Shown here: positions 8,188 to 16,050 of the stretch, piece after piece
Position numbering within the stretch: the first letter of the stretch is position 1
How the letters are laid out: every line of letters starts with the position of its first letter
Source: an uncultured Oscillospiraceae bacterium
GTDB lineage: Bacteria; Bacillota; Clostridia; Oscillospirales; Oscillospiraceae
DNA length: 30,700 nt
NCBI GenBank assembly: GCA_910579725.1
Contig: CAJTUD010000031.1
Location: forward strand, 1 to 30,700
Reading direction: 5' to 3'
Made by a program: the position numbers and the translations under genes
The notes under the pieces: model-generated
The model's database searches: none
Seen by the model: only the letters and a program-made list of their open reading frames with translations
Told to the model about the DNA's origin: nothing

Positions 8188-8589
8188 TTATTGACTATTC
8201 AGCAAAGGGATCCCCAGTTCCACACACTTCTTCAGGGCCAACTCATGGCCCTGAAGGGCCGCCTGCCGGTACCAATGCCGCGCCTTTTCCAGATCCGCCG
8301 GAACGGCCAACCCCTCTTCATAAAACCAACCCAGATTGAACTGTCCATCCCAGTCGCCGTGGATTGCCGCACGCTCCGTCCAATAGAACGATTTATCCAG
8401 ATCCTTCTCTACGCCCTGGCCCTCCAGATAGAAATATCCTATCTGACATTCTGCCAAGGGATAGCCCTGCTCCGCAAGAGGGAGATAGCCGGAGAAACAC
8501 TTTTCGTACTGCCCCGTTTTCCAGTACTTCTCAATGAGTTCGTTGCAGAGGTCCAGCTCCGGACACGGCTTGTAATATACGCTCGCCAT
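8188..8589 (-). CDS. Sel1-repeat (TPR-like) protein
   Basis: This 133-aa soluble protein carries two Sel1-like repeats. Roughly residues 43-78 (AECQIGYFYLEGQGVEKDLD) and 79-114 (GQFNLGWFYEEGLAVPADLE) show the A-x-x-x-L-G-x-x-Y-x-x-G pattern. Such repeats form helical scaffolds for protein binding; no catalytic residue is expected. The gene starts 3 bases after the asnS stop codon and must be co-transcribed and probably translationally coupled. The function of this adaptor is unknown. Linkage to asnS suggests housekeeping co-expression rather than a specific pathway. Confidence 0.85.
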   Translation of the reverse strand: MASVYYKPCPELDLCNELIEKYWKTGQYEKCFSGYLPLAEQGYPLAECQIGYFYLEGQGVEKDLDKSFYWTERAAIHGDWDGQFNLGWFYEEGLAVPADLEKARHWYRQAALQGHELALKKCVELGIPLLNSQ

Positions 8590-8592
8590 GGC

Positions 8593-9987
<1,395 letters not shown>

Positions 9988-10038
9988 ATGTGTTCACCTG
10001 CGTTTCATAAAATTGGTGCAAAAATCCAGATTGGATGT

Positions 10039-10067
10039 ATTATACCGCTTCAGCACCTTTTTTACAA
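10039..10067 (-). promoter_or_regulatory. Sigma-A promoter of asnS
   Basis: On the minus strand TTGTAA (10067-10062), a 17-base spacer and a perfect TATAAT (10044-10039) are present. The start codon lies about 50 bases downstream. Confidence 0.8.
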
Positions 10068-10182
10068 GGGTTTTCCGCGGGATTTGCTCCAACTTTCCCG
10101 GTCATTTTTCCCAAAAAATTCAAAAAATTCATGGCGGCTCCCGGCAAACCGCCCGGCAGGCCGCCGTTTGGAAAAATTTATG

Positions 10183-10211
10183 TATACTTTTGAAAAAAGT
10201 TGTGGTATACT
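10183..10211 (+). promoter_or_regulatory. Extended -10 promoter for rnj-mgtE
   Basis: TGGTATACT at 10203-10211 is an extended -10 (TGn followed by TATACT). The -35 region is poor, as expected for extended -10 promoters. It would start a leader of about 260 bases ahead of rnj. Confidence 0.5.
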
Positions 10212-10303
10212 ATATCAAACTGGGCGTATGACGCGGTGTTTCCGCGTCCGCTGTTTTGTGTTTTTCCCAGGCCGCCGCAGGCAGGCCTGTGATAAAAATA
10301 TTT

Positions 10304-10436
10304 ATGCTGTGCGCCGTGTGCGGCACAGCATGTGAAAAGACAACCATACATAACGGGCGGCGGCTCCCTGTGGACCCACGATGCGAGGTGAGAAAAACGA
10401 GGGAACCCTTCCCGTCTGTTTCTGTTGCACTTTTCA
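10304..10436 (+). ncRNA. Structured 5' leader of rnj
   Basis: The untranslated stretch 10220-10477 holds a small hairpin, ATGCTGTGC (10304-10312) with GCACAGCAT (10323-10331). Next to it is a long interrupted hairpin: TGAAAAG (10333-10339) with CTTTTCA (10430-10436), CAAC (10341-10344) with GTTG (10424-10427), ACGGG (10353-10357) with CCCGT (10411-10415), and TCCCT (10365-10369) with AGGGA (10400-10404). I could not match it to a known riboswitch or small RNA. No terminator lies between it and rnj. It may control rnj expression or be a separate RNA. Confidence 0.35.
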
Positions 10437-10477
10437 ACCTGTAATTTGACTGAAATAGCGAAAAGGAGAAGAAAATT

Positions 10478-12133
10478 TTGGCAGAGAAAATGAAAATCAT
10501 TCCTCTTGGCGGCCTTAACGAGGTCGGCAAGAATATGACGGTTTATGAACACGGCGGCGAGATCATTGTGGTGGACTGCGGTATGGGATTCCCCGATGGG
10601 GACATGTACGGCATTGATCTGGTGATCCCCGACGTGACCTATCTGGTAAAGAACCGGGCGCGAATCCGGGGGCTTTTCATCACCCATGGTCACGAGGACC
10701 ATATCGGGGCCATCCCCTATATTCTCAAGCAGGTGAATATGCCGGTGTACTGCACCCGCCTGACGGCGGGGCTCATCAAGCTGAAGCTGGAGGAACACGG
10801 CCTGCTCAAGCAGACCAAGCTCATCACCGTAGAGGCTGGCGAGATGATCAAGGTGGGCAAATTTTATGTGGAATTCATCCACGTCAACCACTCCATCGCC
10901 GACTCGGTGGCCTTTGCCATTCACACCAGCATGGGCGTCATCGTTCACACCGGCGATTTCAAGATCGACTCCACCCCCATCGACGGGGACGTCATCGACC
11001 TGGGGCGCTTTGGCGAGCTAGGCAAGGAAGGGGTGCTGGCCCTGCTGGCGGACTCCACCAATGTGGAGCGCCCGGGGTACACCATGAGCGAGTCCATTGT
11101 GGGCAAGACCTTTGACCGGCTTTTCACCGGCTGCAAGCAGCGGATCATCGTCACCACCTTCGCCTCCAACGTCCACCGCATCCAGCAGGTCATTGACGCC
11201 GCCGCCGCCTGCGGCCGCAAGGTGGCAGTCTCCGGCCGGAGCATGGAGAACATCATGAAGGTGGCCACGGAGCTGGGCTATATGAAGCTGCCCAAAAATA
11301 CGGTGGTGGACCTCAACAAGATCAAGTCCATGCCCCTGGAGCAGCAGGTCCTGGTGACTACCGGCAGCCAGGGGGAGGAGATGAGCGCCCTGTACCGCAT
11401 GGCCTTCTCCCAGCACCGGCAGATCGACGTGGGCCCCGGAGACCGGGTGATTATTTCCGCCAGCGCCATCCCAGGAAACGAGAAGACCATCGGCCGGGTC
11501 ATCAACGAGCTGTTCCGGAAGGGTGTGGACGTCATCTATGACCGCTCCGACCCGCTCCATGTCTCCGGACATGCCTGTCAGGAGGAGCTGAAGATCCTTC
11601 ACGCCCTGGTGCGGCCCAAGTTCTTCATTCCCCTCCACGGCGAACAGAAGATGCTCCGCCGCCATATGAATCTGGCCATGGAAATGGGCATGAACCGGAA
11701 GAACATTATTCTGGCGGATATCGGCAGCGTCATTGAGCTGACGACCAAGACCATCAAGCTGGCGGAAACGCCGGCTCCCTCCGGCTCGGTGCTGGTGGAC
11801 GGCAGCGGCGTGGGCGATGTGGGCGCAGTCGTTCTACGGGACCGGAAAATTCTGGCGGAGGACGGCATGGTGGTCGTGATTCTGAATCTGCAACACGGCC
11901 AGCTTCTGAGCGAGCCGGAAATCATCACCAGGGGGTTCATTTATGTGAAGGAGTCCGAGGAGCTGATGCGGGAGCTGACGGAGGTGGCGTCTTCCGCCGC
12001 TTTTGCCGCTCTCGGCAAGGGCGGCCGGGACGCTGCGGAGCTGAAGGGGGCGGTGAAGTCTGCTGTCAGCGGGTATCTGTTCAAACACACGAAAAGGAGT
12101 CCCATGGTAATTCCGGTGGTCAACCGGATATAA
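10478..12133 (+). CDS. rnj: Ribonuclease J
   Basis: This 551-aa metallo-beta-lactamase/beta-CASP nuclease has 5'-3' exo- and endonuclease activity and is central to mRNA decay and RNA maturation in Firmicutes. The zinc-binding motif HGHEDH is at residues 70-75. HVNHSIADS and VIVHTGDFKID follow as further metal-site motifs. The beta-CASP part includes RIIVTTFASNVHRIQQ, PLHVSGHACQEEL and FIPLHGE. The start is TTG at 10478, because AGGAGA lies 8 bases before it and 20 before the next ATG at 10490. It is followed after 33 bases by mgtE on the same strand. Length matches the RNase J family. Confidence 0.95.
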   Translation: MAEKMKIIPLGGLNEVGKNMTVYEHGGEIIVVDCGMGFPDGDMYGIDLVIPDVTYLVKNRARIRGLFITHGHEDHIGAIPYILKQVNMPVYCTRLTAGLIKLKLEEHGLLKQTKLITVEAGEMIKVGKFYVEFIHVNHSIADSVAFAIHTSMGVIVHTGDFKIDSTPIDGDVIDLGRFGELGKEGVLALLADSTNVERPGYTMSESIVGKTFDRLFTGCKQRIIVTTFASNVHRIQQVIDAAAACGRKVAVSGRSMENIMKVATELGYMKLPKNTVVDLNKIKSMPLEQQVLVTTGSQGEEMSALYRMAFSQHRQIDVGPGDRVIISASAIPGNEKTIGRVINELFRKGVDVIYDRSDPLHVSGHACQEELKILHALVRPKFFIPLHGEQKMLRRHMNLAMEMGMNRKNIILADIGSVIELTTKTIKLAETPAPSGSVLVDGSGVGDVGAVVLRDRKILAEDGMVVVILNLQHGQLLSEPEIITRGFIYVKESEELMRELTEVASSAAFAALGKGGRDAAELKGAVKSAVSGYLFKHTKRSPMVIPVVNRI

Positions 12134-12166
12134 ACGCCGCGCCGCATACAGAAAGGAGGAGCAGCC

Positions 12167-13546
12167 ATGCTGGATCTGGAAAACAGCCGGATCATGGAAG
12201 AAATAGAGGATTTATCTTCTCGAAAGCGATGGCAGGAAATCCGGGAGATGCTTCTCCTTTTTGAACCTGCGGACATCGCCGCCATTCTGGCGGAGCTGCC
12301 CGAGGACCGGCTCCCTCTGATCTACCGCCTCTTGCCCAAGGAACTGGCGGCGGAGGTCTTCGTGGAAATGGAGCCGGAGGAGCAGGAGCTGCTCATCCAG
12401 ACCTTTTCCGACGCAGAGCTGAAGGAAGTGCTGGACGAGCTGTACGTGGATGATACGGTGGATCTGATCGAGGAAATGCCTGCCAGCGTGGTCAAACGCA
12501 TCCTCCGTCATGCCGACCCGGAGACCCGCCGCAGCGTCAACGAGATTCTCAAGTACCCTGAGGACTCCGCCGGGTCTATCATGACCACCGAGTTTGTGGA
12601 CCTGAAGCGGGACATGACCGTGGCCGACGCGCTCAAGCGTATCCGGCGCACCGGCATTGACAAGGAAACCATCAATATCTGCTATGTCACCGATCCCAGC
12701 CGCCACCTGCTGGGACTGGTCTCTATCCGCACGCTGCTGCTGGCGGATCAGGAGGACGCCATCGAGGAGATCATGGAAACCAACGTGGTTTCCGTTGCCA
12801 CTATGGACGACAAGGAGGACGTGGCCCAGAGTCTGAGCAAATACGACTTTCTGGCCATGCCCGTGGTGGACAAGGAGCACCGCCTGGTGGGCATCGTGAC
12901 CATCGACGACGCCATTGACGTCATGGAGGAGGAGGCCACTGAGGACTTCGAGCTGATGGCCGCCATTACGCCTACGGACAAGCCCTATCTCCGGGCCGGC
13001 GTATGGGAAACGGTGAAAAGCCGGCTGCCCTGGCTGATGCTGCTGATGCTGTCGGCAACCTTTACGGGAGTCGTCATCTCCAGCTTTGAGGACTCTCTGG
13101 CGGCCTGCTCGGTGCTGATCGGATTCATTCCCATGCTCATGGGCACCGGAGGCAACTGCGGCAATCAGTCCAGCGTGGCTGTGATCCGCGGGCTGAGCCT
13201 GAATGAGATCGGCTTCGGTGATCTGGCCAGCGTGGTGTGGAAGGAGAGCCGGGTGGCTCTGCTGTGCGGAGTGCTGCTGGCGGCGGGAAACTTCGCCAAG
13301 CTGCTGCTGGTGGACCGGCTGCTGCTGCAGAACAGCGAGGTGACGGCGCTGGTCGCACTTGTGATCTGCCTGACGCTGGTGTGTACGGTGTTCTGCGCCA
13401 AGGTGGTGGGGTGCTTGCTGCCGCTGCTGGCGGAGAAAATCGGGCTGGACCCGGCGGTGATGGCCGCGCCTTTTATCAGCACCATTGTGGATGTGCTGAG
13501 TCTGCTGATCTATTTTCAGTTTGCAACCCGTCTGCTGGGGTTGTAG
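12167..13546 (+). CDS. mgtE: Magnesium transporter MgtE
   Basis: This 459-aa Mg2+ channel has the full family layout. An N-terminal helical superfamily domain covers about residues 15-135 and is rich in acidic residues. Two CBS domains follow (SAGSIMTTEFVDLKRDMTVADAL and IMETNVVSVATMDDKEDVAQSL). Five membrane helices run from about residue 285 to the end, with the pore sequence MGTGGNCGNQSS. Cytosolic Mg2+ bound by the N and CBS domains is known to close the channel. AAAGGAGGAG precedes the ATG. It is probably co-transcribed with rnj. No M-box was recognised between the two genes or before rnj. Confidence 0.95.
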   Translation: MLDLENSRIMEEIEDLSSRKRWQEIREMLLLFEPADIAAILAELPEDRLPLIYRLLPKELAAEVFVEMEPEEQELLIQTFSDAELKEVLDELYVDDTVDLIEEMPASVVKRILRHADPETRRSVNEILKYPEDSAGSIMTTEFVDLKRDMTVADALKRIRRTGIDKETINICYVTDPSRHLLGLVSIRTLLLADQEDAIEEIMETNVVSVATMDDKEDVAQSLSKYDFLAMPVVDKEHRLVGIVTIDDAIDVMEEEATEDFELMAAITPTDKPYLRAGVWETVKSRLPWLMLLMLSATFTGVVISSFEDSLAACSVLIGFIPMLMGTGGNCGNQSSVAVIRGLSLNEIGFGDLASVVWKESRVALLCGVLLAAGNFAKLLLVDRLLLQNSEVTALVALVICLTLVCTVFCAKVVGCLLPLLAEKIGLDPAVMAAPFISTIVDVLSLLIYFQFATRLLGL

Positions 13547-13667
13547 CGTACATTCTCCGGGACCTTTCTTCAAATGGAAAGTATGCGTAAGGGGATATTT
13601 TAACGAATGGTTTGACGGAGCCGCTTTCAGCAACACCAATCTGAAAAGGGACTTTTAAAGATCCCTC

Positions 13668-13696
13668 TTGACAAGGGGTGCGGATCGTGGTATTTT
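13668..13696 (+). promoter_or_regulatory. Promoter of the T-box/trpB2 unit
   Basis: A perfect TTGACA (13668-13673), a 17-base spacer and TATTTT (13691-13696) are present. Transcription would begin just before the T-box leader. Confidence 0.75.
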
Positions 13697-13701
13697 ATAC
13701 A

Positions 13702-13978
13702 AAACCGTTGAGGAAGTGTAAGTACTTCCGGCATGTACTCTTCAGAGAGCTCCGGAGCGGTGGGACCGGAGCGGGGATGGCCGGTGGGAATGGGCTTTCG
13801 AGGGCAAACCGAAAGAGTTTCGAGTAGGTGCGCCGGAGGGGATCTCCGTTAAAAAAGCCGGCGCGTGTTGGCGCGCATGAGTGGGCGCGGTTTATGCGCC
13901 AAGCCGGGTGGCACCGCAGAAGTTATGTATCGCTTCTGTCCCAGCAGAGCAAGCTAGGGACAGAGGCGTTTTTCTTTT
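13702..13978 (+). promoter_or_regulatory. Tryptophan-specific T-box leader with terminator
   Basis: The stem I region includes the AGAGAGC element (13744-13750). The specifier context GGTGGGAA is followed by TGG at 13791-13793, the Trp codon. The T-box core GGGTGGCACCGC (13906-13917) would bind the 3' end of uncharged tRNA-Trp. The terminator stem is CGCTTCTGTCCC (13931-13942) with GGGACAGAGGCG (13957-13968), followed by TTTTTCTTTT. CAGAAG with CTTCTG gives the competing antiterminator. Low charged tRNA-Trp should allow read-through into trpB2. Confidence 0.92.
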
Positions 13979-14009
13979 GTCCCGCGTCATTTGAAAGGAG
14001 AAAAGAATC

Positions 14010-15383
14010 ATGAGTGAGAACAAAATTCCGTACAAAATTTATCTGTCCGAGGAAGAAATGCCCAGAACCTGGTACAATCTCCGGGCGGATATGAAGAACA
14101 AGCCCGCCCCGCTGCTGAATCCCGGTACGGGCCGTCCGATGACGGCGGAGGAGCTGGAGGGCGTGTTCTGCAAGGAGCTGGTCGCGCAGGAGCTGGACAA
14201 CGACACCCCCTATTTTGAGATTCCCGGGGAAATCAGGGACTTCTACAAGATGTACCGTCCCTCCCCCCTGGTCCGGGCCTACTGCCTGGAGGAAAAGCTG
14301 CAAACTCCGGCTAAAATCTATTACAAATTTGAGGGCAACAACACCTCCGGTTCCCACAAGCTCAACTCTGCCATCGCGCAGGCTTACTACGCCAAGCAGC
14401 AGGGGCTGAAGGGTGTGACGACCGAAACCGGCGCCGGACAGTGGGGCACCGCCCTGTCCATGGCCTGCGGTTATCTGGGCCTGGACTGCAAGGTGTTCAT
14501 GGTGAAATGCTCCTATGAGCAAAAGCCCTTCCGCCGGGAGGTCATGAAGGTCTACGGTTCTTCCGTCACCCCCTCGCCCTCCGATACCACCAACGTGGGC
14601 CGGAAGATCCTCGCTGAGTTCCCGGGCACCGGCGGTTCGCTGGGCTGCGCCATCAGCGAGGCGGTGGAAACCGCGGTTTCCACTCCCGGCTACCGCTATG
14701 TGCTGGGCAGCGTACTCAATCAGGTGCTGCTCCACCAGTCGGTCATCGGTCTGGAGAGCAAGATCGCTCTGGACAAGTACGGTGTGAAGCCTGACATTGT
14801 CATCGGCTGCGCCGGCGGCGGCAGCAACCTGGGCGGACTGATCGCGCCCTTCATGGGCGAGAAGCTGAGGGGAGAGGCGGATTACCGCTTCATCGCCGTG
14901 GAGCCCGCCTCCTGTCCCAGCTTTACCAGAGGCCGGTACGCCTATGACTTCTGCGACACCGGCATGGTATGCCCTCTGGCAAAAATGTACACCCTGGGCA
15001 GCAGCTTCATGCCCTCTGCGGACCACGCCGGCGGCCTGCGGTTTCACGGCATGAGCAGTGTTCTCAGCCAACTGTATGCCGACGGCTATATGGAGGCTGT
15101 GTCCGTGAAGCAGACCGACGTGTTCCGGGCCGCCGAGGAGTTCGCAAGGGTGGAGGGCATCCTCCCCGCGCCGGAGAGCAGCCATGCCATTCTGGCCGCT
15201 GTGAACGAAGCCAAGCGGTGCAGGGAAACCGGAGAGGAAAAGACCATTCTATTCGGGCTCACAGGCACCGGGTACTTTGATCTGGTGGCTTATGAGAAGT
15301 TCCACAGCGGGGAGATGCATGACTTCGTTCCCACCGAGGAGGACATTGCCAGAAGTCTGGCGCAGCTGCCCGAGGTAAACTGA
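14010..15383 (+). CDS. trpB2: Tryptophan synthase beta-like protein, TrpB2 type
   Basis: This 457-aa PLP enzyme condenses indole with serine (or O-phosphoserine in some TrpB2 enzymes) to make tryptophan. The PLP lysine is K117 in NTSGSHKLNSA, ETGAGQWG is the catalytic loop, and GCAGGGSNLGGL binds the PLP phosphate. The extended N-terminus (PRTWYNLRAD near residues 18-27) and the length mark the TrpB2 subclass rather than TrpB1. No trpA or other trp gene is adjacent, which fits a stand-alone enzyme salvaging indole. AAAGGAG precedes the ATG. The Trp T-box directly upstream supports the assignment independently. Confidence 0.94.
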   Translation: MSENKIPYKIYLSEEEMPRTWYNLRADMKNKPAPLLNPGTGRPMTAEELEGVFCKELVAQELDNDTPYFEIPGEIRDFYKMYRPSPLVRAYCLEEKLQTPAKIYYKFEGNNTSGSHKLNSAIAQAYYAKQQGLKGVTTETGAGQWGTALSMACGYLGLDCKVFMVKCSYEQKPFRREVMKVYGSSVTPSPSDTTNVGRKILAEFPGTGGSLGCAISEAVETAVSTPGYRYVLGSVLNQVLLHQSVIGLESKIALDKYGVKPDIVIGCAGGGSNLGGLIAPFMGEKLRGEADYRFIAVEPASCPSFTRGRYAYDFCDTGMVCPLAKMYTLGSSFMPSADHAGGLRFHGMSSVLSQLYADGYMEAVSVKQTDVFRAAEEFARVEGILPAPESSHAILAAVNEAKRCRETGEEKTILFGLTGTGYFDLVAYEKFHSGEMHDFVPTEEDIARSLAQLPEVN

Positions 15384-15475
15384 CAGGGAGCGGCGGCAGC
15401 GGCGGACTTGCCGCGGGATATGACGTTGATACCGCAGTGATAGCTTGCCGCGCGCCGCGTTCCTTTCTGTTTTGC

Positions 15476-15504
15476 TTGGACAAGCAATGGTGAAGTGATA
15501 TAAT
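15476..15504 (+). promoter_or_regulatory. Promoter of the DUF4177-type gene
   Basis: TTGGAC (15476-15481), a 17-base spacer and a perfect TATAAT (15499-15504) precede the small gene by 37 bases. Confidence 0.7.
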
Positions 15505-15541
15505 TCTTTCTAAGAAATGAAAATAAGGGGGAACGCTGATT

Positions 15542-15736
15542 ATGTATGAATATAAAAAAGTGACTTTTAACCTTACACCTTCCAATCTGCGTACACGCAA
15601 GATAGAGGAAAGTCTTGATGAGATGTTTTCGATCATAGAGCAGTACGCAGAGGAAGGATGGCGGTTTGTTCAGATGATACACCCATACACAGTAAACACT
15701 TTAACACTGCTTATTTTTGAACGGGAAAAACAATAG
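15542..15736 (+). CDS. Small DUF4177-like protein
   Basis: This 64-aa protein begins MYEYKKVTFNL and has the pattern YKKV...IEQYAEEGWRFVQMI...LLIFER. That matches DUF4177: a beta strand, an amphipathic helix ending in GW, then two strands. Function of the family is unknown; it has no signal peptide or membrane helix. It has its own promoter and a purine-rich RBS (AAGGGGGAA) and is monocistronic. A hairpin starts three bases past its stop codon. Base composition is lower in G+C than that of its neighbours. Confidence 0.8.
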   Translation: MYEYKKVTFNLTPSNLRTRKIEESLDEMFSIIEQYAEEGWRFVQMIHPYTVNTLTLLIFEREKQ

Positions 15737-15738
15737 CA

Positions 15739-15762
15739 GATTTGTGCCGGCAGGCACAAATC
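15739..15762 (+). terminator. 10-bp hairpin after the DUF4177-like gene
   Basis: GATTTGTGCC (15739-15748) pairs perfectly with GGCACAAATC (15753-15762) around a GGCA loop. There is no T-run afterwards, so it may terminate weakly or protect the mRNA 3' end. Confidence 0.5.
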
Positions 15763-15779
15763 GCCGTCTGCAAGACCGC

Positions 15780-15816
15780 ATATACCACATTCCGGTATAT
15801 CAGTGCACCCTGATAT
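15780..15816 (+). other. Two overlapping, mutually exclusive short hairpins
   Basis: ATATACC (15780-15786) pairs with GGTATAT (15794-15800), and ATATCAG (15797-15803) pairs with CTGATAT (15810-15816). They share 15797-15800, so only one can form fully. The stretch 15763-15990 has no gene I can support. Confidence 0.25.
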
Positions 15817-15991
15817 GATTCGGGAAGGAGAAGCCAGGGGTGATTCCGGCATCTCTGTGTAAGCCAGCAGGCACCCATGGACAACCATATTTCTCTGGAG
15901 TATACGTGTTGACACGAATAGGAGGATGAATAGGTGCGCCTGGACTGAAAAGAACGTTTCCCGGCTTCCTGAATTTTTCAGGGAAAAAGGG

Positions 15992-16020
15992 ATGACAAGG
16001 AGGGCGTTCTATGGTATGAT
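15992..16020 (+). promoter_or_regulatory. Promoter of the hybrid histidine kinase gene
   Basis: ATGACA (15992-15997), a 17-base spacer and TATGAT (16015-16020), with TGG just before the -10. The start codon is 30 bases downstream. Its position argues against a reading frame that opens at 15926. Confidence 0.65.
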
Positions 16021-16050
16021 GCAGAAAAAGAGACGGAAAGGAGCGCCGCT

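Noticed and set aside
10212..10477. 6S RNA, SRP RNA or M-box (Mg2+ riboswitch) in the rnj leader
   Set aside because: The SRP GGAA tetraloop/AGCAG motif and the M-box core were not found. The extended hairpin only loosely recalls 6S RNA and is too short, so it is reported as an unassigned structured leader.
12212..13639. 475-aa frame antisense to mgtE, and other long antisense frames (16009-18159, 23183-25309)
   Set aside because: These are shadows produced by G+C-rich codons of the real genes on the other strand, with His/Gln/Gly-rich composition and no RBS.
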